DNA from: Sphingobacteriaceae bacterium DW12
GTDB taxonomy: Bacteria; Bacteroidota; Bacteroidia; Sphingobacteriales; Sphingobacteriaceae
NCBI GenBank assembly: GCA_000783305.1
Contig: JROE01000001.1
Coordinates: 62,001-126,000, forward strand
DNA length: 64,000 bases
Direction: 5' to 3'
Below the pieces are notes generated by a model. The model was given only the letters and a program-made list of their open reading frames with translations, made no database searches and was not told where the DNA came from. This document shows positions 35,790-44,250 of this stretch, piece after piece. The stretch's first letter is position 1. Every line of letters begins with the position of its first letter. The translations under genes were made by a program, and so were the position numbers.

Positions 35790-37079
35790 TTAGGAGATAG
35801 AGGTTTTTAGGGCTTCAAGTACTCCCCTTGCTTTTAGCAAGCATTCGGCATATTCTTGTTCACCAATTGCTTGGTTGGTAATTGCTCCTCCAGTGTGAAA
35901 GGAAAGATATCCCTCGGACGAATTATAGAGTAGCGTACGGATTACTACGTTGAAATCAAAATCATCGACACCCATAAAATAACCAACAGCTCCTGAATAG
36001 ATTCCTCTTCTCGTATTTTCAATTTGATCGGCTAGTCTCATCGCTGCAATTTTGGGAGCGCCTGTCATAGAGCCTGCAGGGAAGGTATTCTTTATTGCTT
36101 GTAAATCGCTGACTTCACTTTGTTTTTCACAAGTGATTGTAGATACCATCTGATGGACCTGTTGAAATGTTTGTATCTCAAATAGTCTATCAGCTTTGAC
36201 GGTTCCCTTCACCGCACTTCGGGTCAGGTCGTTGCGCACCAGATCTACAATCATTACATTTTCCGCAATTTCTTTTTTTGATTCTAACAGCGCAGAAATG
36301 TGTTGTCTATCCTCGGTCACGGTGAGCCCCCTTTTTGCGGTCCCTTTTATGGGCTGAGAAATAAGTTGCTTCCCTCTCTTGGCCAAAAATCGTTCAGGAG
36401 ATGCAGATAGGATAAATTTATCCCGAAACTTAAAGAAACAAGAGAATGGGGCAGGAGATACTTGACAGAGACGCTGGTATACCTGAAAGGGAGTTATTTC
36501 AATATGTTCTGCATAGAATTCTTGGCAAAGATTGACTTCATAGATGTCTCCTTGCTGAATATGCCGCTGCATGCTATTGAATGCTGCTAAGTATTCTTCT
36601 TTGGACCATCGTTGTCGAATCTCACCTTTAAATACTTTTTCTAAGCTCGAAACTGGTGCATTATTAATCTCATTGAATATTGACAAAGGGGAGGGGGCAA
36701 AGATGCGCACACAATCCTCATTTATTTTTATGACAATTTCTGGAACGAAGAATAATGCTGATGGAAATCCAAGACGGTCTACATGCCTGCTTTTCAGACT
36801 TTCAGTCTCATTCTTCAGGTCATACGAAAAAAAACCAGGGATAATAGGTGCAGCAGGTTGTTGGTTGACAAAGTGTTGTATTCTTTCAAATGTATTCGTG
36901 TCGTTTCCAACGAAAGTCAATTTGGCTTTTACAGCTAAGCAAACGTCAAATTTTGACCATTGGTCACTAATACCATTAGCATTAAAGAAGCAAATTTCAT
37001 CAAATTGCTGTGCCCAATGCAAAGCTTTTTGATGAAATTTGCTAGATGAATCGACAACAAAGCTGTCTTCGACCCACAT
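35790..37079 (-). CDS. pabB: Aminodeoxychorismate synthase component I
   Basis: Makes 4-amino-4-deoxychorismate from chorismate and ammonia for folate. The 429-residue protein has the chorismate-binding domain in its C-terminal 260 residues: SQPIKGTAKRG, ENVMIVDLVRNDLTRS, and FPAGSMTGAPK. The lysine in PIKGT is the residue typical of PabB; anthranilate synthases (TrpE) have alanine (PIAGT). The partner glutaminase (PabA) is not adjacent. It begins 3 nt after purA's stop, so the two are cotranscribed. Confidence 0.88.
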   Translation of the reverse strand: MWVEDSFVVDSSSKFHQKALHWAQQFDEICFFNANGISDQWSKFDVCLAVKAKLTFVGNDTNTFERIQHFVNQQPAAPIIPGFFSYDLKNETESLKSRHVDRLGFPSALFFVPEIVIKINEDCVRIFAPSPLSIFNEINNAPVSSLEKVFKGEIRQRWSKEEYLAAFNSMQRHIQQGDIYEVNLCQEFYAEHIEITPFQVYQRLCQVSPAPFSCFFKFRDKFILSASPERFLAKRGKQLISQPIKGTAKRGLTVTEDRQHISALLESKKEIAENVMIVDLVRNDLTRSAVKGTVKADRLFEIQTFQQVHQMVSTITCEKQSEVSDLQAIKNTFPAGSMTGAPKIAAMRLADQIENTRRGIYSGAVGYFMGVDDFDFNVVIRTLLYNSSEGYLSFHTGGAITNQAIGEQEYAECLLKARGVLEALKTSIS

Positions 37080-37082
37080 GGA

Positions 37083-38360
37083 TTATTTTGATAAAGTTAA
37101 TGTTTGCTTACGATCAGGACCTACAGACAGGAACGTAATCGGTACCTCCAGCGCTCTTTCTAGATAATCGATATAATTTCTTAATGCTGCTGGAATCTCA
37201 TTTTGCGAGGTAATTCCAGTTAGATCTTGACTCCAACCTTCAATCTCCTCCAATATAGGCTCAGCTTCATTTGTAATGATTTCATAAGGCATGTAATCGA
37301 TTACTTGACCATCATGTTTATAATGCGTACAAGCATAAATCTTGTCAAATGTATCCAACACATCAGCTTTCATCATAATCAATTCAGTAACACCATTCAA
37401 CATAATGGCATACTTCAGCGCAGGGATGTCAATCCACCCTGTACGTCGTGCACGTCCAGTGGTAGCACCAAACTCGTGGCCTAACTGGCGCAACTTTTCA
37501 CCGACTTCATCATGCAATTCTGTCGGAAAAGGACCACCACCTACGCGAGTAGCGTAAGCTTTAAAAATACCAAATACTTTTCCAATTTTATTTGGAGCGA
37601 TACCAAGACCCGTACAAGCGCCCGCTGTTGTCGTATTGGAAGAGGTGACGAATGGATAAGAGCCAAAGTCTACATCCAACAATGTGCCTTGAGCTCCTTC
37701 TGCCAATACACGTTTGCCTTCCTTTAGATACTGATTGACCAGGTGTTCAGAGTCGACATGTGGAATAGTTTTGATATATTCGATTGCCGCCAAGAAAGCT
37801 TCTTCTTTTTCAGAAAAATCAGGAATTTCGCCATAATGAGATAAGATTGAAAGATGTTTTTCCTTTAGTCTCTCGTAGCGTTCTTTGAAGTCAGCTAAAG
37901 TGGTATCACCCACGCGTAGTCCATTGCGACCGGTTTTGTCCATGTAGGTTGGACCAATACCTTTCAATGTAGAGCCTATTTTACCCGCCCCCATCTTAGA
38001 TTCCGATGCAGCATCTAACAATTGGTGGGTAGGAAGGATCAAATGAGCCTTGCGAGCCAATACGAGATTACCTTTTCCAACAGGATCGAATCCAGCTGTC
38101 TTTAAATTATCTAGTTCCCTTTTTAGGATAATTGGATCGATAACAACACCATTCCCAATCAGATTCATTGTACCTTCATTGAAGATACCGGAAGGGATTG
38201 TGTTCAATACGAATTTCTTGTTATCAAACTCCAACGTATGTCCGGCGTTAGGGCCACCTTGGAAACGAGCGATTAAATCGTATTTAGGACATAGTACGTC
38301 CACGATTTTACCTTTACCTTCATCGCCCCATTGCAGGCCCAAAAGCACATCAACTTGCAT
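37083..38360 (-). CDS. purA: Adenylosuccinate synthetase
   Basis: Joins IMP and aspartate with GTP in the first step to AMP. The 425-residue protein starts MQVDVLLGLQWGDEGKGKIV, the PurA signature with catalytic Asp and the GDEGKGK P-loop. It also has RFQGGPNAGHTL and, later, GKVFGIFKAYATRVGGGPFPTEL. It is the first gene of a purA-pabB-tatD-tcdA row on the minus strand. It begins after the fur terminator. Confidence 0.96.
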   Translation of the reverse strand: MQVDVLLGLQWGDEGKGKIVDVLCPKYDLIARFQGGPNAGHTLEFDNKKFVLNTIPSGIFNEGTMNLIGNGVVIDPIILKRELDNLKTAGFDPVGKGNLVLARKAHLILPTHQLLDAASESKMGAGKIGSTLKGIGPTYMDKTGRNGLRVGDTTLADFKERYERLKEKHLSILSHYGEIPDFSEKEEAFLAAIEYIKTIPHVDSEHLVNQYLKEGKRVLAEGAQGTLLDVDFGSYPFVTSSNTTTAGACTGLGIAPNKIGKVFGIFKAYATRVGGGPFPTELHDEVGEKLRQLGHEFGATTGRARRTGWIDIPALKYAIMLNGVTELIMMKADVLDTFDKIYACTHYKHDGQVIDYMPYEIITNEAEPILEEIEGWSQDLTGITSQNEIPAALRNYIDYLERALEVPITFLSVGPDRKQTLTLSK

Positions 38361-38420
38361 AGCTTTTTTGTATTGAGATTAAAAAAATATTTAGATAATG
38401 ATATATTCTAAAATAAAAAA

Positions 38421-38454
38421 GTTCGGAAAAATAACGGCAGTCGTTTTTCCGAAC
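38421..38454 (-). terminator. Intrinsic terminator of fur
   Basis: Arms gttcggaaaaa (38421-38431) and tttttccgaac (38444-38454). Read on the minus strand, the stem is followed by TTTTTTATTTT. It separates fur from purA. Confidence 0.88.
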
Positions 38455-38487
38455 AAATGTAACACAATATTTTACGAATAATGAGAA

Positions 38488-38982
38488 TTAATTTGAAATA
38501 ACCACTTTTGAGGCCTTTTCTTTAATACTCTCTTCTTTTAGACGACAGTCTTCACATACGCCGTATAGATTTAAAGAATGGTGTTTGATATCGAACTTCA
38601 GTAGGTCACCCATTAGACTCTGTATTTGGTTAATGCGGGGGTCGCAAAACTCAACGACCTTATTGCATTCTATACAAATAACATGGTCATGCTGTTTAAA
38701 GCCGTACGACTTCTCAAATTGGGCCATATTGCGTCCAAATTGGTGTTTGGTAACCAAGTCACAGGACACCAATAGCTCCAATGTGTTATATACTGTAGCA
38801 CGACTTACACGGTACTTTTTGTTCTTCATGTGGATGTACAGCGACTCCACATCAAAATGATCCGAGCGCGAGTAAATTTCTTCAAGAATAGCGTAGCGTT
38901 CAGGAGTCTTCCTTAGACTTTTATTTTCTAAGTAAGCTTCAAATATTTTTTTTACTGTAGCGTAATTTTCTGATGGATTCAT
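38488..38982 (-). CDS. fur: Fur-family metal-dependent transcriptional regulator
   Basis: A 164-residue regulator. An N-terminal winged helix (about 1-88, [20 protein letters not shown] then [13 protein letters not shown]) is followed by a dimerisation domain. That domain has the [17 protein letters not shown] metal region and two CxxC zinc sites (CIEC; CEDC), as in Fur and PerR. Zinc and iron ligands look complete. Iron Fur cannot be told from peroxide-sensing PerR by eye. A -7-like box TAAATTTG lies at 39010-39003 on the minus strand. In this organism it is a candidate to control the PepSY and hemF regions; that is inference. Confidence 0.9.
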   Translation of the reverse strand: MNPSENYATVKKIFEAYLENKSLRKTPERYAILEEIYSRSDHFDVESLYIHMKNKKYRVSRATVYNTLELLVSCDLVTKHQFGRNMAQFEKSYGFKQHDHVICIECNKVVEFCDPRINQIQSLMGDLLKFDIKHHSLNLYGVCEDCRLKEESIKEKASKVVISN

Positions 38983-39061
38983 ATCTAAACTAAGATTCTT
39001 TACAAATTTACCAAATTAGATTCAAATTAATGACTTTTTATAAATTGTGAGATTCAACTGA

Positions 39062-41272
39062 TTAATTTTCCGACTCATATCGCGTTACACCCGTGATACC
39101 GTTGATATTTCTCAGATTCTTAATCAAATTTTCCAGCTGATCTGTATCATTCACGAATACCATGATATTTCCTTCAAATATACCTTCATTGCTTGAGATA
39201 GAAAGCGATCGTATATTCACCTTAAATTCCTGGGATATAACAGTTGTAATCTTATTGACCAAGCCCACATCATCTATTCCGACAATGCGCAGCCCAGTAA
39301 GGAATGCCACATTATTGCTGGTTGACGAAGACCACTTGGCTTTCAGGATACGATAACCATAGTTTGCCATTAATTTAGAAGCATTTGGACAACTCGTACG
39401 ATGAATCTTAATTCCATCGTTAACAGTCAAAAATCCAAAGACATCATCTCCAGGTATCGGGTTACAACAAGGAGCAAGGGTGTAGTCGATTTTCTGCAAA
39501 TCATCTCCAATCAACAGTGTGTCCAAATCCTTTTTGTTGATCTTTTCAACCAAACCGCTAATATGCGAATTGAATTGGCTCTGCGAAGTATCAATCGCTT
39601 TTTCACTTACCGCATACTCACGAAGATTCTTAATATCGATGAGCCCCTTTGCTACATTATAAAATAGCTCTTGTGAACTTGGAAATTTAAAATAATTCGC
39701 AATCTTATTGATATTATCCGTGTTGTAAGTAATCTTTAGCGACTTCAACTTCCTTTCCAAGATTTCTTTCCCATCTTCCGCCACCCGCCGTTTTTCCTCC
39801 TTAAGTGAAGATCGTATTTTCGACTTTGCTTTGGCCGTGACTACAAAATTAAGCCAATCCTCTTTAGGAGTCTGTTTACTAGAGGTAATGATTTCAACCT
39901 GGTCACCATTTTGTAATTTGTGGCTTAGGGGGACAAGCTTGTGATTCACTTTTGCTCCAATACAAGTCGCACCAATATCCGAATGGATTTCAAATGCAAA
40001 GTCCAAGGCCGTCGCGTCGTGAGGTAGTTGAATCAATGTCCCCTTCGGCGTGAAAATAAAGATTTCATCCGAGAAAAGGTTCATTTTAAAATCGTCCACA
40101 AAGTCTAATGCATTTGTATCTGCACTGCTTAGGATATCCCTTACCTTTCGGATCCAGAGGTCCAATCCGCTATCCGAATTAGATTCTTTATATTTCCAAT
40201 GGGCGGCAAAGCCCTTTTCCGCAATTTCGTTCATTCGTTTGGTTCGAATCTGCACTTCGACCCATTGGCCTCTAGGCCCCATCACAGTAGTATGGAGTGA
40301 TTCATACCCATTTCCCTTAGGAGATGATATCCAATCGCGTAGGCGGTCAGGGTTAGGCCTGTACAAGTCCGTAACGATAGAGTATGCCTTCCAGCATTCC
40401 GTTTTTTCTTTCTCGTATGGTGTATCTATGATTACGCGAATTGCAAATAAATCATACACCTCTTCAAAGGGGATTGATTTTTTACGCATTTTATTCCAAA
40501 TGGAATGGATGGATTTCGGTCGTCCGAAGATTTCGGCCTTGATGCCCTGTTCCTCCAAAATCTCATTGACAGGACCTATGAAATCGGAGATAAATCTTTC
40601 CCTTTCCGCCTTCTTTTCATTTAGTTTCTTCGCTATAAATTTATATGTGTCGGGGTCTGTATACTTCATGGACAGATCTTCCAACTCCGATTTAATGGCA
40701 TATAGCCCTAGTCTATGCGCAAGAGGTGCATAAAGATAGCTCGTCTCAGAGGCAATCTTTAGCTGTTTGTCTCTTGCCATGAATTCCATGGTACGCATAT
40801 TGTGTAAGCGATCAGCCAGCTTGATGAGAATCACACGGACATCATCGGCCAAGGTCAAGAGCATTTTTCGGAAGTTCTCTGCTTGCATGGAGCTGTTCGG
40901 GTCAAATATGCCCGATATCTTTGTCAAGCCATCGATAATCCGTGCAACTTTCTTTCCAAATTGCTCTTCAATTTCGGTAAGTGTAATAGCCGTATCCTCC
41001 ACGACGTCATGCAACAATGCGCACACGATGGAAGTCGTACCTAATCCAATTTCATCTGCAGCAATTTTTGCAACAGCAATAGGATGGAATATATATGGCT
41101 CACCAGACTTACGACGCATTTCCTTATGGCTTTCGAGGGCCAAATCGAATGCTTTACGAATCTCTTGTTTATCTCCTCGTTGTAAGGTGGGCTTACATGC
41201 CCTTAGTAAATCTCTATATCTTTTACGAATTTCTTTATTTTCAGCTTCTATATCAATCACATACTCTTTCAT
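39062..41272 (-). CDS. rel: Bifunctional (p)ppGpp synthetase/hydrolase
   Basis: A 736-residue alarmone enzyme. From the N-terminus: an HD hydrolase (HPIAVAKIAADE; LLHDVVEDTA; LADRLHNMRTM); a synthetase domain (GRPKSIHSIWNKM; YDLFAIRV; NGYESLHTTVMG); a TGS domain (IFTPKGTLIQLPHDATALDF); a zinc-finger-like CCNPIPGDDV; and a C-terminal ACT domain. The intact HD motif (HDxxED) says hydrolysis is active, as in Rel/SpoT enzymes rather than E. coli RelA. It is cytoplasmic and ribosome-associated. It is a single gene, 79 bp upstream of fur, which probably has its own promoter. Confidence 0.95.
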   Translation of the reverse strand: MKEYVIDIEAENKEIRKRYRDLLRACKPTLQRGDKQEIRKAFDLALESHKEMRRKSGEPYIFHPIAVAKIAADEIGLGTTSIVCALLHDVVEDTAITLTEIEEQFGKKVARIIDGLTKISGIFDPNSSMQAENFRKMLLTLADDVRVILIKLADRLHNMRTMEFMARDKQLKIASETSYLYAPLAHRLGLYAIKSELEDLSMKYTDPDTYKFIAKKLNEKKAERERFISDFIGPVNEILEEQGIKAEIFGRPKSIHSIWNKMRKKSIPFEEVYDLFAIRVIIDTPYEKEKTECWKAYSIVTDLYRPNPDRLRDWISSPKGNGYESLHTTVMGPRGQWVEVQIRTKRMNEIAEKGFAAHWKYKESNSDSGLDLWIRKVRDILSSADTNALDFVDDFKMNLFSDEIFIFTPKGTLIQLPHDATALDFAFEIHSDIGATCIGAKVNHKLVPLSHKLQNGDQVEIITSSKQTPKEDWLNFVVTAKAKSKIRSSLKEEKRRVAEDGKEILERKLKSLKITYNTDNINKIANYFKFPSSQELFYNVAKGLIDIKNLREYAVSEKAIDTSQSQFNSHISGLVEKINKKDLDTLLIGDDLQKIDYTLAPCCNPIPGDDVFGFLTVNDGIKIHRTSCPNASKLMANYGYRILKAKWSSSTSNNVAFLTGLRIVGIDDVGLVNKITTVISQEFKVNIRSLSISSNEGIFEGNIMVFVNDTDQLENLIKNLRNINGITGVTRYESEN

Positions 41273-41415
41273 AAACTTGCTGTAATATTTTGGGATACTT
41301 CCAATATTTATTCTTAAATTAGAATAGAATAAAGTACCTTTATGTGTCTAATGGTGTTCTCTGAATAAATGTAGTAAAATTATTTAACAGAATGAAAAAA
41401 TAGACTTTTTTTGAT

Positions 41416-42063
41416 GTGAAAATGAATATTAAGCATTTTTTTGGTTTGGTATTAATGGGTAGCTTGACCTCACTAATCGAGGCGCAGACACTTACTAAGC
41501 CGCATTATGGCGCTGGGCAACCAGAGGTAGTGGAGTACTATCCCACCACCACACTAGACGATGGTGAGGTGGTCCCTTGGTTTCCTATTCCCGAAGTAGT
41601 CGTGACGGCAAAGCGCGTATGGACTAGCGAAGATGCGAGATTACAATATTTAAGACTAAGAAGAAATGTCCTTAGGGTCTTGCCCTACGCTATATACGCG
41701 CAAAAGCGCTACGATCAGCTCGATAGAGATCTCGCTTTAGTGGATGACGAAAAGATACAAAAAAGACTAATTAAAGCCTGTGAGGAAGAAATTAAGGAGA
41801 AATTCACAAAAGAGATTAAAAACCTCTCTATAACACAAGGCAAGATCTTGATTAAATTAGTAGATCGGCAGACCGGCAAGACTAGCTATGATATGGTCAA
41901 AGAGATGAAAGGAGGACTTACCGCTTTCTTTTACCAAGGGATCGCTAGAGTAGTGGGACATGACCTGAAGAATACTTATGACAAGAGTGAAGACTTTGAA
42001 ATTGAAAATATAATAAGAGGCATGGAAAGGACCCGGCAGGTTGCCTCTCCACCGCTTCCTTAA
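41416..42063 (+). CDS. DUF4294 domain protein, exported
   Basis: A 215-residue protein with a signal peptide (about 1-22, ending LIEAQT). The body carries the DUF4294 pattern: VVPWFPIPEVVVTAKRVWTS, then RLQYLRLRRNVLRVLPYAIY and a Lys/Glu-rich helix, ending in QGKILIKLVDRQTGKTSYDM. The family is common in Bacteroidota; its function is unknown. It is followed after 14 nt by a glutathione peroxidase-like gene, so the two are probably cotranscribed. Confidence 0.85.
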   Translation: MKMNIKHFFGLVLMGSLTSLIEAQTLTKPHYGAGQPEVVEYYPTTTLDDGEVVPWFPIPEVVVTAKRVWTSEDARLQYLRLRRNVLRVLPYAIYAQKRYDQLDRDLALVDDEKIQKRLIKACEEEIKEKFTKEIKNLSITQGKILIKLVDRQTGKTSYDMVKEMKGGLTAFFYQGIARVVGHDLKNTYDKSEDFEIENIIRGMERTRQVASPPLP

Positions 42064-42077
42064 ATCAAATATATACC

Positions 42078-42569
42078 ATGCAGTCCATTTACAATTTTCA
42101 TGCTTTAGAATTCAATGGTGAGAAAAAATCTCTCGGGGATTACCATGACAAAGTATTGCTAATTGTAAATACAGCTAGTAAATGTATGTTTACTAAGCAG
42201 TATAAGGGGTTGGAAAAACTTTATCAGAAGTATAAAGACAAAGGATTCGAAATCCTCGCTTTCCCATCAGACAATTTTAATCATCAAGAACCGCTCACAG
42301 GCATACGCTTGGAAACATTTTGCCGGCTACAACAGCAAGTTACTTTCCCTGTTTTCAAACGGACGCATGTCGTGGGGGAATATGTGGACCCACTCTTTAA
42401 ATACCTTTCTCACAAAGAACTCAACGGCAAATTTGATTGCAGGCCACTTTGGAACTTTCATAAGTATCTCATCAATAGAAAAGGAGAGGTAGTTGACTAT
42501 TTTTATCCTTTCACAGGCCCCAATACTGCTAGATTGCATCGTAAGATTGAAACATTGCTAAACGAATAA
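42078..42569 (+). CDS. Glutathione peroxidase-like thiol peroxidase
   Basis: A 163-residue peroxidase. The peroxidatic cysteine is in VNTASKCMFTKQY, and the catalytic Gln is in NHQEPLTG and the Trp-Asn in LWNFHKYL. A second cysteine in LETFCRLQQQV lies at the place of the resolving cysteine in thioredoxin-dependent homologues, so thioredoxin rather than glutathione is the likely reductant. The FPCNQF motif is altered to FPSDNF. There is no signal peptide. It precedes bshB1, which adds to a redox context. Confidence 0.88.
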   Translation: MQSIYNFHALEFNGEKKSLGDYHDKVLLIVNTASKCMFTKQYKGLEKLYQKYKDKGFEILAFPSDNFNHQEPLTGIRLETFCRLQQQVTFPVFKRTHVVGEYVDPLFKYLSHKELNGKFDCRPLWNFHKYLINRKGEVVDYFYPFTGPNTARLHRKIETLLNE

Positions 42570-42629
42570 TGACAATATCGTGAAGGTAAAATTCATACCT
42601 TTGTCAACAACTGTAAATGATGTTGCAAC

Positions 42630-43349
42630 ATGAAGTTAGATTTATTGGTTATGACCGTGCATCCTGACGATGCCGAATTGGGAGCAGGCGGTGTTATTGC
42701 AAAATATGTTGATGAAGGAAAAAAGGTGGGAATTGTCGACCTAACACGAGGTGAACTAGGCACCCGTGGCACAGCCGAAACGAGAGCCTACGAAGCTGCC
42801 AAAGCAGCTGCTATTCTAGGTGTCAGTGTTCGTGAAAACTTAGGTTTAAGAGACGGTTTTTTTGAGAATCGTGAGACTGAGCAATTGGAAATTATTAAAT
42901 CAATCCGAAAATTCTGTCCCGATATCGTTATTACAAATGCACTATCCGATCGGCATCCTGATCATGGAAGAGCTAGCCAGTTGGTCAATGATGCGCTTTT
43001 TTTAGCAGGTTTAAGGCGCGTCGAGACGACCTTGGATGGTCATATACAGGAGCCCTTTAGACCACGTCTACAGTTACAGCTTATACAAGACTTATTCATA
43101 AAACCGGATATTGTGATTGACATTACTCCCTATTGGGATGTTAAGGAGCAGTCTATATTGGCATACAGCACCCAATTCAATTCTGTAGGGGAGGAGGATG
43201 GCCCACAAACTTATATTTCAAATCCTGATTTTATGAGTTCCACAAAAGGTAGGGCCCAGGAGTTGGGACGCAGCATACAAGCCAAATATGCAGAAGGCTT
43301 TACCTCACGCAAAATACTGGGCGTATCGGATCTATTTCAATTGGTATAG
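42630..43349 (+). CDS. bshB1: Bacillithiol biosynthesis deacetylase BshB1
   Basis: Removes acetyl from GlcNAc-malate in bacillithiol synthesis. The 239-residue protein has the zinc motif HPDDAELG near the N-terminus, GIVDLTRGELGTRGTAETRA, and SDRHPDHGRAS further on, as in the LmbE/BshB family. Bacteroidota lack glutathione and often make bacillithiol, which fits. A TACCTTTG box is at 42596-42603, 27 nt before the ATG, though a -33 element is unclear. BshA and BshC are not in the window. Confidence 0.92.
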   Translation: MKLDLLVMTVHPDDAELGAGGVIAKYVDEGKKVGIVDLTRGELGTRGTAETRAYEAAKAAAILGVSVRENLGLRDGFFENRETEQLEIIKSIRKFCPDIVITNALSDRHPDHGRASQLVNDALFLAGLRRVETTLDGHIQEPFRPRLQLQLIQDLFIKPDIVIDITPYWDVKEQSILAYSTQFNSVGEEDGPQTYISNPDFMSSTKGRAQELGRSIQAKYAEGFTSRKILGVSDLFQLV

Positions 43350-43515
43350 CCTAAAAAAAAGACAGCTTTCTTTTTAGATTTTACATTTTTGAGTTAGCTA
43401 AATATGTGCAAATCTGCAGGTATGTGCCAAAGTATAATTGCGTATCAATACAAATTTGACTAAGTTTAAAGGTCGTTTTGGTGTAACAGAGTAATCTATG
43501 TTTTTCGTATAGCTG

Positions 43516-43905
43516 ATGCAAAAATCCAATAAACAAAATGTCTTCAAGACTCAGATTGCTAGTTTTAAGTACGCGCTTGAAGGACTTGTCTTGCTCTTTG
43601 GGAAAGAGCGCAATGCAAAGATACACTTGATAGCAGCCGCCTTAGTAGTGGCTTTTGGCTTCCTGCTAGAGATCTCGATGTTAGAGTGGTGTATGGTCAT
43701 ACTCTGCATTTCGCTAGTAACGGCTTTGGAAGGGTTGAACACTGCATTGGAGCATTTGTCCAATACGGTAACTAAGGAATATCACCCCAATATCAAAAAA
43801 GTAAAAGATATAGCAGCGGGAGCCGTATTCATTGCAGCTCTCGGAGCGCTAGCGGTAGGGCTGATTATATTCTTACCCAAATTAATATCCACCCTGCTTC
43901 ACTGA
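43516..43905 (+). CDS. DgkA-type diacylglycerol/undecaprenol kinase
   Basis: A 129-residue membrane protein with three helices (about 38-55, 56-75 and 100-124) and the DgkA signature. ALEGLNTALEHLSNT carries the catalytic glutamates, KVKDIAAGAVF the catalytic Lys-Asp. Gram-positive homologues phosphorylate undecaprenol, and E. coli DgkA phosphorylates diacylglycerol; which applies here is not known. It is a single gene. Confidence 0.88.
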   Translation: MQKSNKQNVFKTQIASFKYALEGLVLLFGKERNAKIHLIAAALVVAFGFLLEISMLEWCMVILCISLVTALEGLNTALEHLSNTVTKEYHPNIKKVKDIAAGAVFIAALGALAVGLIIFLPKLISTLLH

Positions 43906-43907
43906 TT

Positions 43908-44039
43908 TTAGTATCTGTTAGGAATATTGCCTAATGGCACCTTATTCACTATCTGTGACCGCCATTTTCTTTTAGGTGTATATTTACTTGCGTCCTTCAT
44001 CCCTTTAGATTGAATATTGGCCTTCTTGGCTAGCGTCAC
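43908..44039 (-). pseudogene. Possible remnant or small ORF in a 345-bp gap
   Basis: On the minus strand, a frame of 43 codons from a GTG (44039) to TAA (43908) reads as a basic, protein-like sequence (containing ANIQSKGMKDASKYTPKRKW). It has no ATG start, and a TAG stop lies ten codons upstream of the GTG. A second short open stretch in another frame (LWALLNVKMYEM) lies just upstream, so this could be a broken gene with a frameshift. It could also be chance. The rest of the gap (44058-44250) holds an AT-rich promoter region for the next gene. Confidence 0.22.
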
Positions 44040-44217
44040 ATTAATATTCTGGGCGTGATACCCTTTCTACGTCTATTCAGCTTTACATTTCATACATCTT
44101 GACGTTTAAGAGCGCCCATAAATTAAACCCTTCCTGATTTTAGGAAAATTTTAACTCATTTATTAAATAATGTTAAATTATTGATTTCGTATTATTTTTA
44201 AATAAATGTACGCTATA

Positions 44218-44236
44218 TTTACGAATAGTTCGTAAA
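44218..44236. promoter_or_regulatory. Inverted repeat next to the start of the outer-membrane barrel gene
   Basis: TTTACGAA-TAG-TTCGTAAA, a perfect 8-bp inverted repeat that ends 14 nt before the ATG at 44251. Its placement suits a repressor site or a translation-blocking hairpin. Confidence 0.45.
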
Positions 44237-44250
44237 ACCTATTCTGAATT

